Source of the DNA: Onthophagus taurus
Taxonomy: Eukaryota; Arthropoda; Insecta; Coleoptera; Scarabaeidae
Direction of reading: 5' to 3'
Assembly (NCBI RefSeq): GCF_036711975.1
Contig: NC_091967.1
Location: forward strand, 16,678,001-16,742,000
DNA length: 64,000 nucleotides
Part shown: positions 10,794 through 21,892 of the stretch, one piece after another
Numbering within the stretch: the stretch's first letter is position 1
How the letters are laid out: every line of letters begins with the position of its first letter
Notes under the pieces: model-generated
Seen by the model: the letters and a program-made list of their open reading frames with translations, nothing else
The model's database searches: none
What the model was told of the DNA's origin: nothing
Position numbers and translations under genes: made by a program

Positions 10794-12247
10794 AGCAACT
10801 TTACTATGTAGGTACAACTACTTGTGAAGATTTATTTGAAGCATTATGTTTCCTTACAACCAAAATATTTCGTCCCTGTCGTTATGAAGTTGCAAAGTGC
10901 CGAAGAAAATTGTAAAAAAGGTCCAAGAATGCGTTGAAGAACAGAGTTGTCCAAAAATAGACAGTAACAGGTGACTTGAAATAACGTTATTTTAGTGAAA
11001 AGAGAACTTTTATGATTTATCTTCGCTTGTCTGTGACCTGGAAGTTATTTCCAGCGTAAGGCTACCTTTTTGAGGCCTCCCAACTGTTGATTACTTGTTT
11101 TAGGAGTCTTTTGTAGTCCACAACAGGGTTGGAGTCCAATGAAGGGCGTTGTTACTCTTTGGCCAGCTTGTCCATCTTTTCTCTTCATTGCCCGTAACGA
11201 GTTCTCTCTGGTTGCTGGTACACTCTCTGATCAGTGCGGAGAGTGATAGACAATTTAATTTATACTTTAATATTCAGTCTCCTGGGCCGATTCTACCTCG
11301 AAACACTATTCTTTTGTAAAGTAGAAACCTTCGCAATACAGCTTTCGAAATATCAACGAAAAGAATCCCACGAGATGGCAAAGTCCCAATGCCCAGCGAT
11401 CAGCTATTCATTCTTCATGAGGACTTGAATTGTCACCCATACAAAATTGCTGTTATTCAAGAATTACAGCGTCAAGATTTCGCAACTTCTTGACCCATCT
11501 TTTGTTGGGTCCATCTAGGTGGCAGTCTGCAAATTCCTTTTATATGGGTTTGGTTTCAGCAGAATGAATCACTTGCGTTTATGGCCCAGCTAAGAAAATT
11601 ATTTCTCATTACGTTGATCTCACACCGAGGTGACATTCCATGGCCGGTCATTCGCTAGATATCTTGTAATATATTATTTATAGATATTCCGTCCAGATAA
11701 TCAGGGAAAGCTATTTTGATTGCTGAAAATTGGTGCAAATGTATTATTGACTAGGAGATTTGTCTTTGCACATGTCCTGATCATTCGTTACAAAACTTGC
11801 TTTACCTTATAGTTATTGGTGTTATTGGTCTATTAAATTTGTTTATTAAAAAAGAGAAGAAAATAAGAAAGTAGGTCTTCACAGCAGATTTACAAGCGGT
11901 GCTCCTAAATTGACACACTTTTGAAACATTTCTTGTTATTTATGGAATGCGATCGAAGGTGCCATGATAGGTATATAGTGCCTAGAAAATACAGTACTTT
12001 TTTAAATTATTAATCCATACAGTGAAACAACTACCATTTCCATGCCGATTATATTGCTGTATGTGGGCAAAGAAGATTTTATTTATTTGATTTATTTCGA
12101 CTTATGATTATTAAGTCATTTTAAAAAAATGAAAACAAATAAAAAATGTTTTTGTAAAATCGTTGTTTTACTTTTTATTGTTCTAATTAATACTATACAT
12201 TAGATATTCACATTAAAGTATAGTTTTACTCAATAATATCATTTTAG
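10794..12247. other. Long spacer, nothing recognised
   Basis: About 1.45 kb less AT-rich in its first half, perhaps further transposon debris, but no domain motif is readable in any frame. It ends in the acceptor CATTTTAG of the next exon. The open frame at 11234-11428 has no recognisable features. Confidence 0.35.
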
Positions 12248-12956
12248 GTTAAGCTGGGCTTACACAGATCCACTCGAAGTTAAATACATATGTGAGGGAG
12301 GAATTAAATTGGAGTACGATGAGAAAGAATATGATGAAAAAGAGGTTGATGCAAAAGAGTATAATGTTACAATTGAAAATAAATTCATAGTAAATGAAAC
12401 ATTAATTAAACCACCTTTACAAACAAGTAGTATTCTTAGAACACTTCTTAGTGGTAGAAGTTCTCAACAAGTGAAAGTCGAATGTCCAGAACAACAAGAA
12501 ACTAGTTCTTCAGTTATTTGCGTAGTTTGTAAGAAATCTTTTACGGATCCTTGGGCTTTAAGAACACATCAGCGTCGCTCGCATAAAGTTACAACAGATG
12601 GTAAAGAAAAGAAAAATAGAACTTATTTATGTGAAGTGTGTGGGAAAGCATGTACGGGAAAATTAACACTTGATGATCATTACAATTTTGTTCACACTGG
12701 TACAAGACCTTACACGTGTCCTCATTGTCCAAAAAGTTTTGCAACGCATAAATATTTGGTAATTCATCAACGAATTCATTCGGGGGAGAAACCTTATGCT
12801 TGCAAACATTGCGGGAAAAGTTTCACCCAACGATGTACGTTAAAAATACATGTTCGTGGACATACCGGTGAACGACCATATGTATGTCATAAATGCAAAA
12901 ATTCTTTTGCATCTAGAACGGTGTTGAACAAACATTTAAAAATTTGTGCAGTATAG
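12248..12956 (+). CDS. C2H2 zinc-finger terminal exon, five fingers, LxxLL leader
   Basis: Acceptor CATTTTAG ends at 12247; G12248 completes a codon and the frame is open from 12249 to the stop at 12954-12956 (235 residues). The leader has an acidic repeat (EYDEKEYDEKEVDAKEY), two SUMO-consensus sites (IKLE, VKVE) and the block LQTSSILRTLLS, which contains LRTLL (an LxxLL motif) and recurs in the exon at 28722. Five fingers follow: CVVCKKSF, CEVCGKAC, CPHCPKSF, CKHCGKSF, CHKCKNSF, the last ending H...C. The final four use TG/SGEKP-type linkers. Probably a sequence-specific regulator. A poly(A) signal lies at about 12979. Confidence 0.85.
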
Positions 12957-13655
12957 TTTGTATTATTCAGTTAATTCCTAATAAAATTTATAAATTACTC
13001 TTAATATTATTGATTAATCAAAAATATTTTTAATTAGAGTAAATTTCTTGTTTCAGAACTTTACCAAATATTATTCGTATTTATTATTTTATTGATATGT
13101 TTTTTGATTCAGATTATTAACTCATTAAGTACACGGTTTGTTTTCGTATAATTTATAAATATCAATGAGAAAAGAAAATATAATCAAATATTTATCTTGT
13201 TTAACAAGTAGTGTCAAAAACTCCACAAAACTAGCTCAATGGTGGAAAAGTCTTTTGACGGACACTACTTCGTTTCTTAAATGCTTGTATACTCAATACT
13301 ATGTATGATGTAATTGTAGTTAATTTTTGAAACATACTTATCGATTGGTGATCTATTTTTTATATTGCTTCGCCGGTTTTTATCAAAAAAGGTTTTAAAT
13401 GTTATAGTTTAGATTTAAACTTTTATTGAAACGTTCATCTTTGACCAATTAAGACTGATTCTGGAGTAAACTAAAGTTTGTTACCGATTTAACTAAATTA
13501 TGTAACTTTCATGTATTTATATTTTGGTGCAATAAACTTAATTTATTATATGAGTCGACGTCTAAAAGACAGATCTAATAATTTCTAATTGCCTTAAATT
13601 TACAAACCTATCTATATTTTGCAATATTTTCCAATCGTTTTAAAAATAATTATAG
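12957..13655. other. Spacer, nothing recognised
   Basis: AT-rich 3' flank and intron-like sequence ending in the acceptor AATTATAG of a broken zinc-finger exon. No coding sequence supported. Confidence 0.4.
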
Positions 13656-14539
13656 GTACTCTTCAGACCAAAGGCTTGTAACAATATATAAAAGAAAAAA
13701 TTCATTTGTGAGTCATAAATATGTATGCTCAGTTCGAAATAAGTCAACCAAAGTCTTGTACGATCTATAGTCAACAAAAATTATCAATCTAGATGTCCAC
13801 CAGATCCACTTAACAAGATCATCTATAAAATGAGTTGTATTCGTTGTAGGTGACCATATAAATCAAAGTCATCTTTCTTAAGACCTTTTAATAAATGTCA
13901 ACGTACAGCAGTTCATGTGAGGTGTGTCAAAAATTGTTTAAAAGCGTACACACATAATAATAAATATAGCTGATAGTAAGCTAGATACTGCTAATAGAAG
14001 ACTGGGTCTGCTTAGAATTGATGAAGTACTGCTTGCATAAGATTGTACACTGCTAGTAGATGACTAAATGTTGCTTGCAGAAGACTACTTCCTGCTTCCA
14101 GAAGGCTAAATACTGCTAGCAGGAGCAGAATACTGTTAATAGAACTCTGGGTCTGCTTGCTGATGATTAATTCCTGCTCTAAGAAGGCTAAATACTGCTA
14201 GCAGAAGCAGAATACTGTTAATAGAACTCTGGGTGTGCTTGAAGATGATTACTTACTGCTCTCAGAAGGCTAAATACTCCTGACAGAAACAGAATGCAGC
14301 TAATAGAATGTATGGGTGAGAGATCATTTAGTTGTAAAATATGTAAGAAGTCATTTAGAACGAAGACCATTTTAAAGGAGCACATGAGAATCCATACTAA
14401 CAGCAAACCATTTGTTTGCAATATATGTCAAAAAAGTTTTGCCCAAAGACGTGGTTTACATATACATATTAGAATACATACTAACTCTACATTAAGAAAG
14501 CATTGTAAAATACATATCATATCTTTAAGTAATATTTGA
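13656..14539 (+). pseudogene. Zinc-finger exon with internal fingers replaced by minisatellite
   Basis: It begins after AATTATAG (ends 13655) with the same phase and the same Y-S-S-D-Q leader as the functional exons at 14668 and 16950, but hits a stop within about 45 codons. Traces of the leader, MSCIRC and CEVCQKLFK (about 13918-13950) are followed by an 82-bp tandem repeat. The frame resumes at about 14309 with two good fingers (CKICKKSF, CNICQKSF) and ends in a truncated third and the terminal SLSNI. Compared with 14668, fingers three to about seven are missing. A non-functional copy, unless the 3' part is used on its own. Confidence 0.75.
13970..14305. repeat. 82-bp minisatellite, about four units
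   Basis: The core CTAAATACTGCT...CAGAAT...CTGTTAATAGAA recurs at 14106, 14188 and 14270, an exact 82-bp spacing, with more diverged units before. The same family occurs at 16340-16690 and inside the duplicated units at 22660 and 25449. Confidence 0.85.
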
Positions 14540-14667
14540 TGTATTAAACAATCTCGATTAATAAAATAATTCTATTACATATCTAATTTTATTGCGGACA
14601 TAATTGTAACAAATTAATCCAATTATCATTATTATTAGAGCTTAAACTAAATTTTTTATAATTATAG

Positions 14668-15664
14668 GTACTTCCCAGAGCAAAAGTTTGAACCGAGGAC
14701 TTGTATGGGCTGTAACAAAACATATACTACAACAGATTCTTCATTTGTAGCCCATAAATGTAACTGCACAGCCGATCCGCTCACTCTCAAGGTCGTCGAA
14801 GAAATGTGTTGTAACCGTTGTGAAAGAAGTTACGAAACGAGAGAATCATTTATTAAACATATTCAAAAGTGTAAACGAAATAATGCGCAATGTGAGGTGT
14901 GTCAAAAAATATTTAAAACTGTGGCTGAAAAAAAAATGCACATAAAATTGGTTCATAAAAATGGCGAAAACTATTTATGCGATATATGCGACGAAACTTT
15001 TCAATATAAATCAACATTTATCAACCACACAAAGCGACATTTAAACCAACGCGACTTTACGTGCGATGAGTGCGGTGAGAAATTTCTCGTGAAGCGTACC
15101 TTTGATTATCACGTTTTGTCAAAACATAAAGGTGTTAGATATGCTTGTAAAGATTGCGGACAAGTATTCGCTAGTAAACGGTATCTTAAAATACATTCTG
15201 TCAAACATAGCGATGGTTATGAACAACAATACTTCTCATGTTCTGAATGTAACAAGAAGTTTACGCTAAAAAGGACTTTAAACCAACATATTAGACGTTG
15301 CCATTATGGCAAAACCTTAAATATCTGTGAAGTATGCGGTAAAGGTCTGAGATCCAAGTCAACTTTACGAAGTCATATGAGGATTCACACTGGGGAAAAA
15401 CCATTCGAGTGTGAAGTGTGCAAGAAACCATTTAATACCAGACAGTTATTAAGGGTCCATATGAGAATACATACTAACAACAAACCGTTTACTTGTAACA
15501 TTTGTGGAAAGGCATTTACACAAAGAACTACTTTAGTTGTTCATATCAGAACTCATACTGGAGAGAAACCTTATCCTTGCGTAGTTTGTAATAAAAGATT
15601 TTATACTAGTTCTTCACTAAAAGTTCATTCGAAAAGTCATGGTTTACCTTTAAGCAATATTTAA
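14668..15664 (+). CDS. C2H2 zinc-finger terminal exon, about ten fingers
   Basis: Acceptor TAATTATAG ends at 14667; G14668 completes a codon and the frame is open from 14669 to the stop at 15662-15664 (331 residues). The leader YFPEQKFEPRTCMGCNKTY contains a degenerate finger, followed by CNRCERSY, CEVCQKIF, CDICDETF, CDECGEKF, CKDCGQVF, CSECNKKF, CEVCGKGL, CEVCKKPF, CNICGKAF and CVVCNKRF. The end HSKSHGLPLSNI is shared with the exons at 16950, 20986, 31649 and 32811. Same subfamily as 16950 but clearly diverged. Poly(A) signal AATAAA at about 15689. The methionine at 14705 is internal to the first degenerate finger. Confidence 0.87.
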
Positions 15665-15769
15665 AAGTATTGTAATAATGAAGTGAACAATAAAGTATTT
15701 CTAATACAAATTGTGTTGTGTAGTTTGTACTATGTTAATTGATGTAAAATAAGATGTTGAAGAATGAGT

Positions 15770-16335
15770 AGTATCCCTCCCTTTCCTGCCTCAATCTCTT
15801 TACGGCACTAAATCTGTACCCCAAGTATGTGTACTCTCTTACTTCCCCTCCCATCTTCAATCCTCAGTCTTTCATCCATCTCCCTTACAAAACTTCATCA
15901 TCTTCGTTTTGTCTACGTTTACTGCATCATTCGTCCAAGTCATCGGTACACTTGGATCAATTCAGTCTGTTCCCCACTCCAGTCTCTCGTCTATATCTGC
16001 AGTGTACAAAGCAAACAGGACGGGACTAAGCCTCTTCTACCACCTTTATTCTGGCTGCCGTGTCCACATATATCTTTCTCTCCTTTTCTATCTTTCTTCC
16101 CAAAATCCCCCTTTTCTCTCCATCTCGCTCCATAACATATCTCTATTTGCCCTATGAAACGCCGCCATTAAATCTATAAATGGAGCATAAAACTTTCGAC
16201 ACATTGTCTATTGTTTCCCTTCCCTTTCTAAAGCCTGCCTGACCATTTGGTAGAAAGTCCATCTCCTCTACAGTACCACTCCAAAGTGTATCATATTTTG
16301 TAAAATTTGGCATAACTTTTTTGTAATTTGACCAA
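15770..16335 (-). mobile_element. Decayed non-LTR retrotransposon fragment
   Basis: On the minus strand, broken frames give an RT block with NGQAGFRKGRETIDNV (about 16195-16245), followed downstream by EYTYLGYRFSAVKRL (about 15795-15840), the order expected for the thumb region of an RT. Stops are frequent. This explains the C/T-rich look of the plus strand. Confidence 0.65.
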
Positions 16336-16339
16336 TCAA

Positions 16340-16690
16340 GAAGAAGGCAAAATACTGCTGGCGGAAGCAAGATACTATTAATCGAATTGTAGATCTACTT
16401 GCAGAACACTACTTTTTTCTTCTAAAAGGCTAAATACTGCTGACAGAAGCAGGATACTGTTAATAGAATTCTGGATCTGCTTGCAGAAAACTACTTATTG
16501 CTTCCAGAATGCTAAATACTGCTGACAGCAACAAGATACTGTTAATAGAATTCTGGATCTGCTTCCCGAAGATTACATATTGCTTCCAGAGGGCTAAATA
16601 CTACTGGCGGAAGCAAGATACTATTAATAGAATTGTAGATTTGCTTGCAGAACACTACTTATCGCTTCCAGAATATCAAGAATATACAAA
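16340..16690. repeat. 82-bp minisatellite, about four units
   Basis: The CTAAATACTGCT-type core recurs at about 16348, 16430, 16512 and 16594, again 82 bp apart. It is the same family as at 13970-14305. The left end of the later duplicated segment (16532) lies inside this array. Confidence 0.85.
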
Positions 16691-16949
16691 TGTTATTATT
16701 ATTATATCCCACTAAGTATTAAGTTGGTGTTCAAATAAAATTGTTATAAATTATTTTGTTTATAAAAACTGGTGTGATTAGTATAATTGATTGTAAACCT
16801 TCAATTACCAAATAACGTTAGAACATATTTTAAGGTATACCAGAACATACATATAAATAACTGCTGATATATTTGAGATGGGATCATTGGTACTGATTCC
16901 TATCAATTGATTATTGACGTTGTTTAAACTCAATTTATTATAATTATAG

Positions 16950-17952
16950 GTCCTCTCCAGATCAAAAATTTCAACCAAGGACTTGTACCAGTTGTAATAG
17001 ATCGTATACAACGCAATCATCATTTAAAACCCACAAATACAGATGTCCAGCTAACCCACTTATTACAAAGGTTACGGAAAAAATGAGTTGTATCCGTTGT
17101 GGGAAAACGTTCCTAAAAAAAGCAGCTTTTTCAAAACATTTTAGAAGATGTCAAAGAGGTAGAACGATACCATGTGATGTATGTCAAAAACTATTTAAAA
17201 CTGTTGCCGAAAGAAACACACATAAAAAAAGGGTCCACGATGCAGAAAATTGCCAAAAATATCCGTGCGACATTTGCGACCAAACGTTTCGAGATAAGCC
17301 AACACTTACGCACCATAAAAAACGTCATTTGAATCAATATGATTTTACATGTGATGAATGTGGGGAGCAATTTGTCGTGAAGAGCTCGTTTGAGTATCAT
17401 ATTTTATCAAAACATAAAGGTGTCAGACATGCTTGTAAAGATTGTGGAAAAATATTCACTACTGAATGGTATCTTAGAGAGCATTCTGTCAAACATAACG
17501 ATGATTACGAGCAACAATATTTTTCATGTTCTGAATGTGAAAAAAAGTTTATGGTGAAAAGTAGTTTAAACCAACATATTAAACGTGTCCATTGTGGCAA
17601 AGGTTTAAGCATATGTGAAATATGCGGTAAAGCTGTGACATCAAAGACAAGCTTACGCGATCATATAATGATTCACACTGGTGAAAAACCATTCAAGTGT
17701 GAAGTGTGCAAGAAACCATTTAAAACGAAGAACTTATTAAAGATCCACGTGAGAACCCATACTAATAGTAAACCGTTTGTTTGCAACATATGTGAAAAGG
17801 CATTTACACAAAGAACATCTTTAGTTGTTCATATCAGGCAACATACTGGAGAGAAACCTTATCCTTGCGTAGTTTGTAATAGAAGATTTTATACTAGTTC
17901 TTCATTAAAAGTTCATTCGAAAAGTCATGGTGTACCTTTAAGTGATATTTAA
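16950..17952 (+). CDS. C2H2 zinc-finger terminal exon, parent of tandem copies
   Basis: Acceptor TAATTATAG ends at 16949; the frame runs from 16951 to the stop at 17950-17952 (333 residues). The leader SSPDQKFQPRTCTSCNRSY holds a degenerate finger; then CIRCGKTF (ending in a Cys ligand), CDVCQKLF, CDICDQTF, CDECGEQF, CKDCGKIF, CSECEKKF, CEICGKAV, CEVCKKPF, CNICEKAF, CVVCNRRF and the tail HSKSHGVPLSDI. The methionine at 17083 is not a start: both nearly identical copies (23078, 25867) have Lys there while the rest of the frame is kept. Poly(A) signal at about 17973. Confidence 0.88.
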
Positions 17953-18171
17953 AGTATTGTAACATTGATGTGAATAATAAAATATTTTCAATATAAATTG
18001 TGTTGTGTAATTTATACTAGGTCAACTGATAAATAAGATACTGACTATATTCGTAAACAACTATTAAAATATAACGAAGGTCTTTAATGATGTAAACATT
18101 CAATCACAAGGTAATGTTATAAATTTGCTTTAAGATATGTTGAAACGTAAATCACTTCTGATATATTTTAG

Positions 18172-20165
18172 GTGGAAATTATGCAGAAACATCCGCAAAT
18201 AGGAAAGGTTCGTTTTCTCTCTAAGTCCAAACATTATCGCAGAATTCTGCTGGTACCATTGCGTACTAAAGTTGATTTGGAGGAAGACTTGAAAGAAACT
18301 TTAAAGACAAAAAAATCACACCAAAAAGAGGAAGACTTGAAAGAGACTGGTTATAGAAGAAAAAAATTGAGAAAGAAGAGGGCTGGGCAGACAAGAAGGA
18401 GTGTGAAAAGACACTGTAAGAGCAAGAAAGGAACTAGATAGCGAAGAGGAAGAATGGAAAGGGTCGTTAAAGGCAAGAAAATAACTGAACAAGATTTAAA
18501 AAAAAAACATTGAACATAAAGGGAGACAAAATAGAGACTGTATAGGCAAGAAAGATCCAGAAAGGAGGAAGACTGGAAAGAGAATGTAAAGTTAAGGAAA
18601 TAATTGAAAACGAAAGAAGAAGACTGAGCAGAAAGGAGTAGGGACTACAAATACAAGAAAGAGGCTCTAGAGATAGAAGCTTTAAATACAGAAAAATGAC
18701 TGGACAGAACAAAAATCTCGAAAGTTGCAGTAAAGATAAGAAAGAGAGTAGATACTGAAATGAAAAGATAAAGAGTGGACAGAAAGAAGGGTTGGGTTGG
18801 GTTGGGTTGGGCTGCGTTTTGTTGGGTTGCGTTGAGTTGAGTTGGGTTGAGTTGGGTTAGTTCTTGACAGGAACTTATGGGGTAAGATAGGGACCAAACA
18901 GAAAAGAGGAAGATTGAAAAGAGACTGGTGCTAGAAGAATAAGTCTAAACAGAGACAAGAAATATTCTGTAAAGACAAGAAAGGAACTAAATAGGGTAAA
19001 GGAAGAATAGAAAAAGAGTGTAAAGGTAAGAAAATGACTGAATAGCAATTGGAAAAAAAAGAAAAAGACTAGCCATAAAAGAGGAAGACTGACTGGAGAC
19101 TTTAAACGCAAGGAAGATACTGAGCAGAAACTAAACAGCGACTGAAAAGTTAAGACAAAGACTGAACATAAGCTGGAAAGGCAAAAAAATCATTGGGGAG
19201 AAATAAGGGAGACAAGAAAGAAACTGTAAAGGAAAAAAAGAGACTGAACAGAGATTGAAAATAGAAGCAGTATAGAAGCTGGAATGATGACAACGATATT
19301 GTAAAGGCAAATTAAAAAAATTAAAAATTTGCCTGTAAAGGCAAAAAATGGCCGAACAGAGACTTTACAACAATAAATAGACTGAGTAGAAGCGAAACAA
19401 GACTGAAAAAAGAATAAAAAAAGATTAAACGTAAGCTGGGTACACACGAAGATTTGATCACTGGGTAGAATTTGGATTTTGGACATTCGGTAGAAAAAAA
19501 GGATACTGGAAAGAGACTGTAAATGCAAGCAGGTGACTAGAGGAAGGAGTTAGACTGAAATAAGGGTGTGAAGGTAAGCCAATAACTGAATAGTGATGGA
19601 AATGAAAAGAAAAAGATTAATGAAGAAGGATGACGAGTGTAAAGACGCTAAAAAAGAATAAAAAGACTGAATAGAAGCTGGAAAGACAAAAAGGATATCA
19701 GGTGGAAAGAAGAGAAACAATAGACAGATTATAAACACAAGAAAGAAACTGAACATCAGCTGAAATGACTGATAATCATTGAAAAATACTTGTCAGAAAT
19801 GAGTAAGACTTAAAAAAAAATTAAAGAGAGAAGAATACGGCGAAATAGTAGATAAAAAAGATAATTGGAGAGAAAGAAGAGAGACTAGAAAGAGACCATA
19901 AAGTCAAAGAAATAACTGAAACGCAAAAAGAAGAACTGGGTAAAACGGAGTAAGCCTATAATGGTAAGAAATAAACTAAAAATAGTAGATAAGGACTGAA
20001 CAAGACCTGAAAACGCAGAAACATGATTGGACAGACTAAAAAGAGACTGGGAAGAGATCGTAAAGACAAAAAGGAGACTGTGCAGAAAATTGAAATATAG
20101 TAAGAAGGATAACCTGATGAACAGAAAAAAGGATGACTAAAAAAAGACAAAGATAAAGAGTTACA
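18172..20165 (+). repeat. Purine-rich degenerate tandem repeat tract, about 2 kb
   Basis: The plus strand is strongly purine-biased, with a loose unit of roughly 40-50 bp resembling GACTGAAAAGAGACTGTAAAGGCAAGAAA spread over several variants. The mirror pyrimidine bias makes long meaningless Ser/Leu/Phe frames on the minus strand. The first 345 bp (18172-18517), starting right after an acceptor-like TATTTTAG, is present again in both duplicated units (24300, 27089). The short frame at 18172-18441 is Lys/Glu/Arg-rich and lacks family features; I do not call it a gene. Confidence 0.6.
18789..18862 (+). repeat. Interstitial TTGGG-type repeat
   Basis: Five GGG runs separated by TT (18789-18811) followed by degenerate TTGGG/TTGAG units to about 18862. 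TTGGG is reported as a telomeric repeat in some beetles, and the spacing also fits an intramolecular G-quadruplex. Confidence 0.6.
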
Positions 20166-20757
20166 AAAAAATTACTTTCAGTTTTTATAGCGTCTAATTA
20201 AAAATAAGTTCATTTATCTAATCTACCAATTAGCATTGTTCATAATTTGCATCTTGAGTCATACCGACGAAATGACACATGAACAAGTACAAGCAGTCAG
20301 TGCAAAACTGCTTGTAGTTGGAATTTTCTTTGTAATGTCACTCCAGATATTTTCTTGCTGTTTATAGTTTTGCTAAATACATTATTAGACAAATAATAGA
20401 GAAGATATTGCACTGTAAGACCGATTCTTCTTCGTTTGAGATGGATGGTGAAAGTAACCTCGGTCGACTTCGAACATGTAGACCGCACTAAGTCTTACGA
20501 CCAGGCTGGTTTGGATTGATTATAGTTCATCTATAAAATAATATAGACTCAGTCTCATGGGGTCAAGTGTCTAACAGGATTCACATAGTCTTGTTCTTCG
20601 TTGTACTCGGTGTCGGCCAATTCTCTTCGAAGATGGCCCTGGTCAGTGTAGTTCATAATCTACAGCTAGAATCATATCAGAGTATCAATGAAAATGAAAT
20701 AGCAGTGTACTAAAGAATGAGTTATGAATTTTGCCAGAGTTGTTCCAGACATTTTCT
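20166..20757. other. Spacer, nothing recognised
   Basis: No coding sequence that I can support in this stretch, which follows the purine tract and precedes a zinc-finger remnant. Confidence 0.35.
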
Positions 20758-20861
20758 TAGGAGAAAAGCCTTTTGCTTGCCAAATTTGTAGTTTCAAATT
20801 TATTTCTAGTGTTATATTGAAAAATCATAATAGTACACCATTAAGTTATGTCAAAAACTAA
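20758..20861 (+). pseudogene. Single zinc-finger remnant
   Basis: Translation gives GEKPFACQICSFKFISS, VILKNH and a terminal TPLS, that is one TGEKP-linked finger plus the PLS tail typical of the last finger of this subfamily. The second zinc histidine is gone and nothing intact precedes it. A relic of another terminal exon. Confidence 0.6.
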
Positions 20862-20985
20862 AAGAATTGTAATAAATAAATTTTGTTGTTTACAGTTTAA
20901 TGTGTTTAAATTATTTATCTTGAATATACAAAATATTAATTTTTTATTTGAATTAAATATTAAAATTAATAAGTTTGTTTTGTAG

Positions 20986-21892
20986 GACAAATTTAAAACA
21001 AAAAGAAGATGTGGTTAAAAATACAAGTTGTAACCGTTGTAATAAAAGTTATTCTACACGAAGAGCCTACACGAAACATCGACACAGATGTAATAAAATT
21101 AAAAGTATACCCTGTAATATATGCGAAAAATTATTTAAAACGTTTCAAGAAAGAAATCGCCATGTGAAAGCATTACACAATGAAAATAGAAACGTTTATG
21201 CATGCGATATTTGCGACGAGTTCTTTTTAACTACATCAGCATTAGAACGTCATGAAAACAAACATCTCAACAAACACAAATTTCAATGCGATGAATGCGG
21301 TAAAAAATTTCACATAAAATCAAGTTTAAATCATCACATCGCTTTACAACACAAAGGTGTTAGATATACTTGCGAAGAGTGCGGAAAATCGTTTGCTAGC
21401 GAACCTTATTTTCGCAAACATTGCGTTACACACAAAGAAGATTATGTACCACCTAACTTTCATTGTTTGGAGTGCGGTAAAATTTATAACAGAAAAAGTT
21501 CTCTTGCCATGCACATACAAATACATAGGGATCCTAGCAAAAAATTTTTCGTTTGCGAAGTTTGTGGTAAATCCGTCGCTTCGAAAACTAGTTTAAAACA
21601 ACACGTTATGTTACATACAGGAGAAAAACCATTTAAGTGCGATGTGTGTGGAAAATCGTTTAATAAACAAACAATTTGTAAAAGTCATATGAGAACGCAC
21701 ACAAAGAGTAAACCATTTATTTGTAATATATGTGGTAAAGGATTTTCTCAAAGAACGCCTTTAACTGTTCATTTAAGGTATCATTCGGGCGAGAAACCGT
21801 TTACTTGTTTAGTTTGTCAGAAAACATTTTATACAAGAACGTTATTAAAAACTCATTCTAAAATACATGGTATACCGTTAAGTTGTTTTTAA
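20986..21892 (+). CDS. C2H2 zinc-finger terminal exon, about ten fingers
   Basis: Acceptor TTTTGTAG ends at 20985; G20986 completes a codon and the frame runs from 20987 to the stop at 21890-21892 (301 residues). Order: short leader TNLKQKEDVVKNTS, CNRCNKSY (C-terminal ligand Cys), CNICEKLF, CDICDEFF, CDECGKKF, CEECGKSF, CLECGKIY, CEVCGKSV, CDVCGKSF, CNICGKGF, CLVCQKTF, tail HSKIHGIPLSCF. It is in the same subfamily as 14668 and 16950 but lacks their first degenerate finger. Its last 13 codons are included in the duplicated segment C at 21854. Poly(A) signal AATAAA at about 21899. Confidence 0.87.

Noticed and set aside
10600-10860. Hammerhead ribozyme in the Penelope-like terminus
   Set aside because: The conserved CTGATGA...GAAA core could not be found in either arm.
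13970-16690. Possible CRISPR-like array (regular repeats)
   Set aside because: Units are contiguous diverged 82-bp minisatellites with no unique spacers, in an animal genome.
18172-18441. Lys/Glu/Arg-rich ORF and its copies at 24300 and 27089
   Set aside because: It is the start of a purine-rich repeat, its frame differs from the zinc-finger acceptor phase, and the copy at 27089 is frameshifted.
18467-20150. Several minus-strand ORFs rich in Ser, Leu and Phe
   Set aside because: Mirror image of the purine tract; no start or domain evidence.
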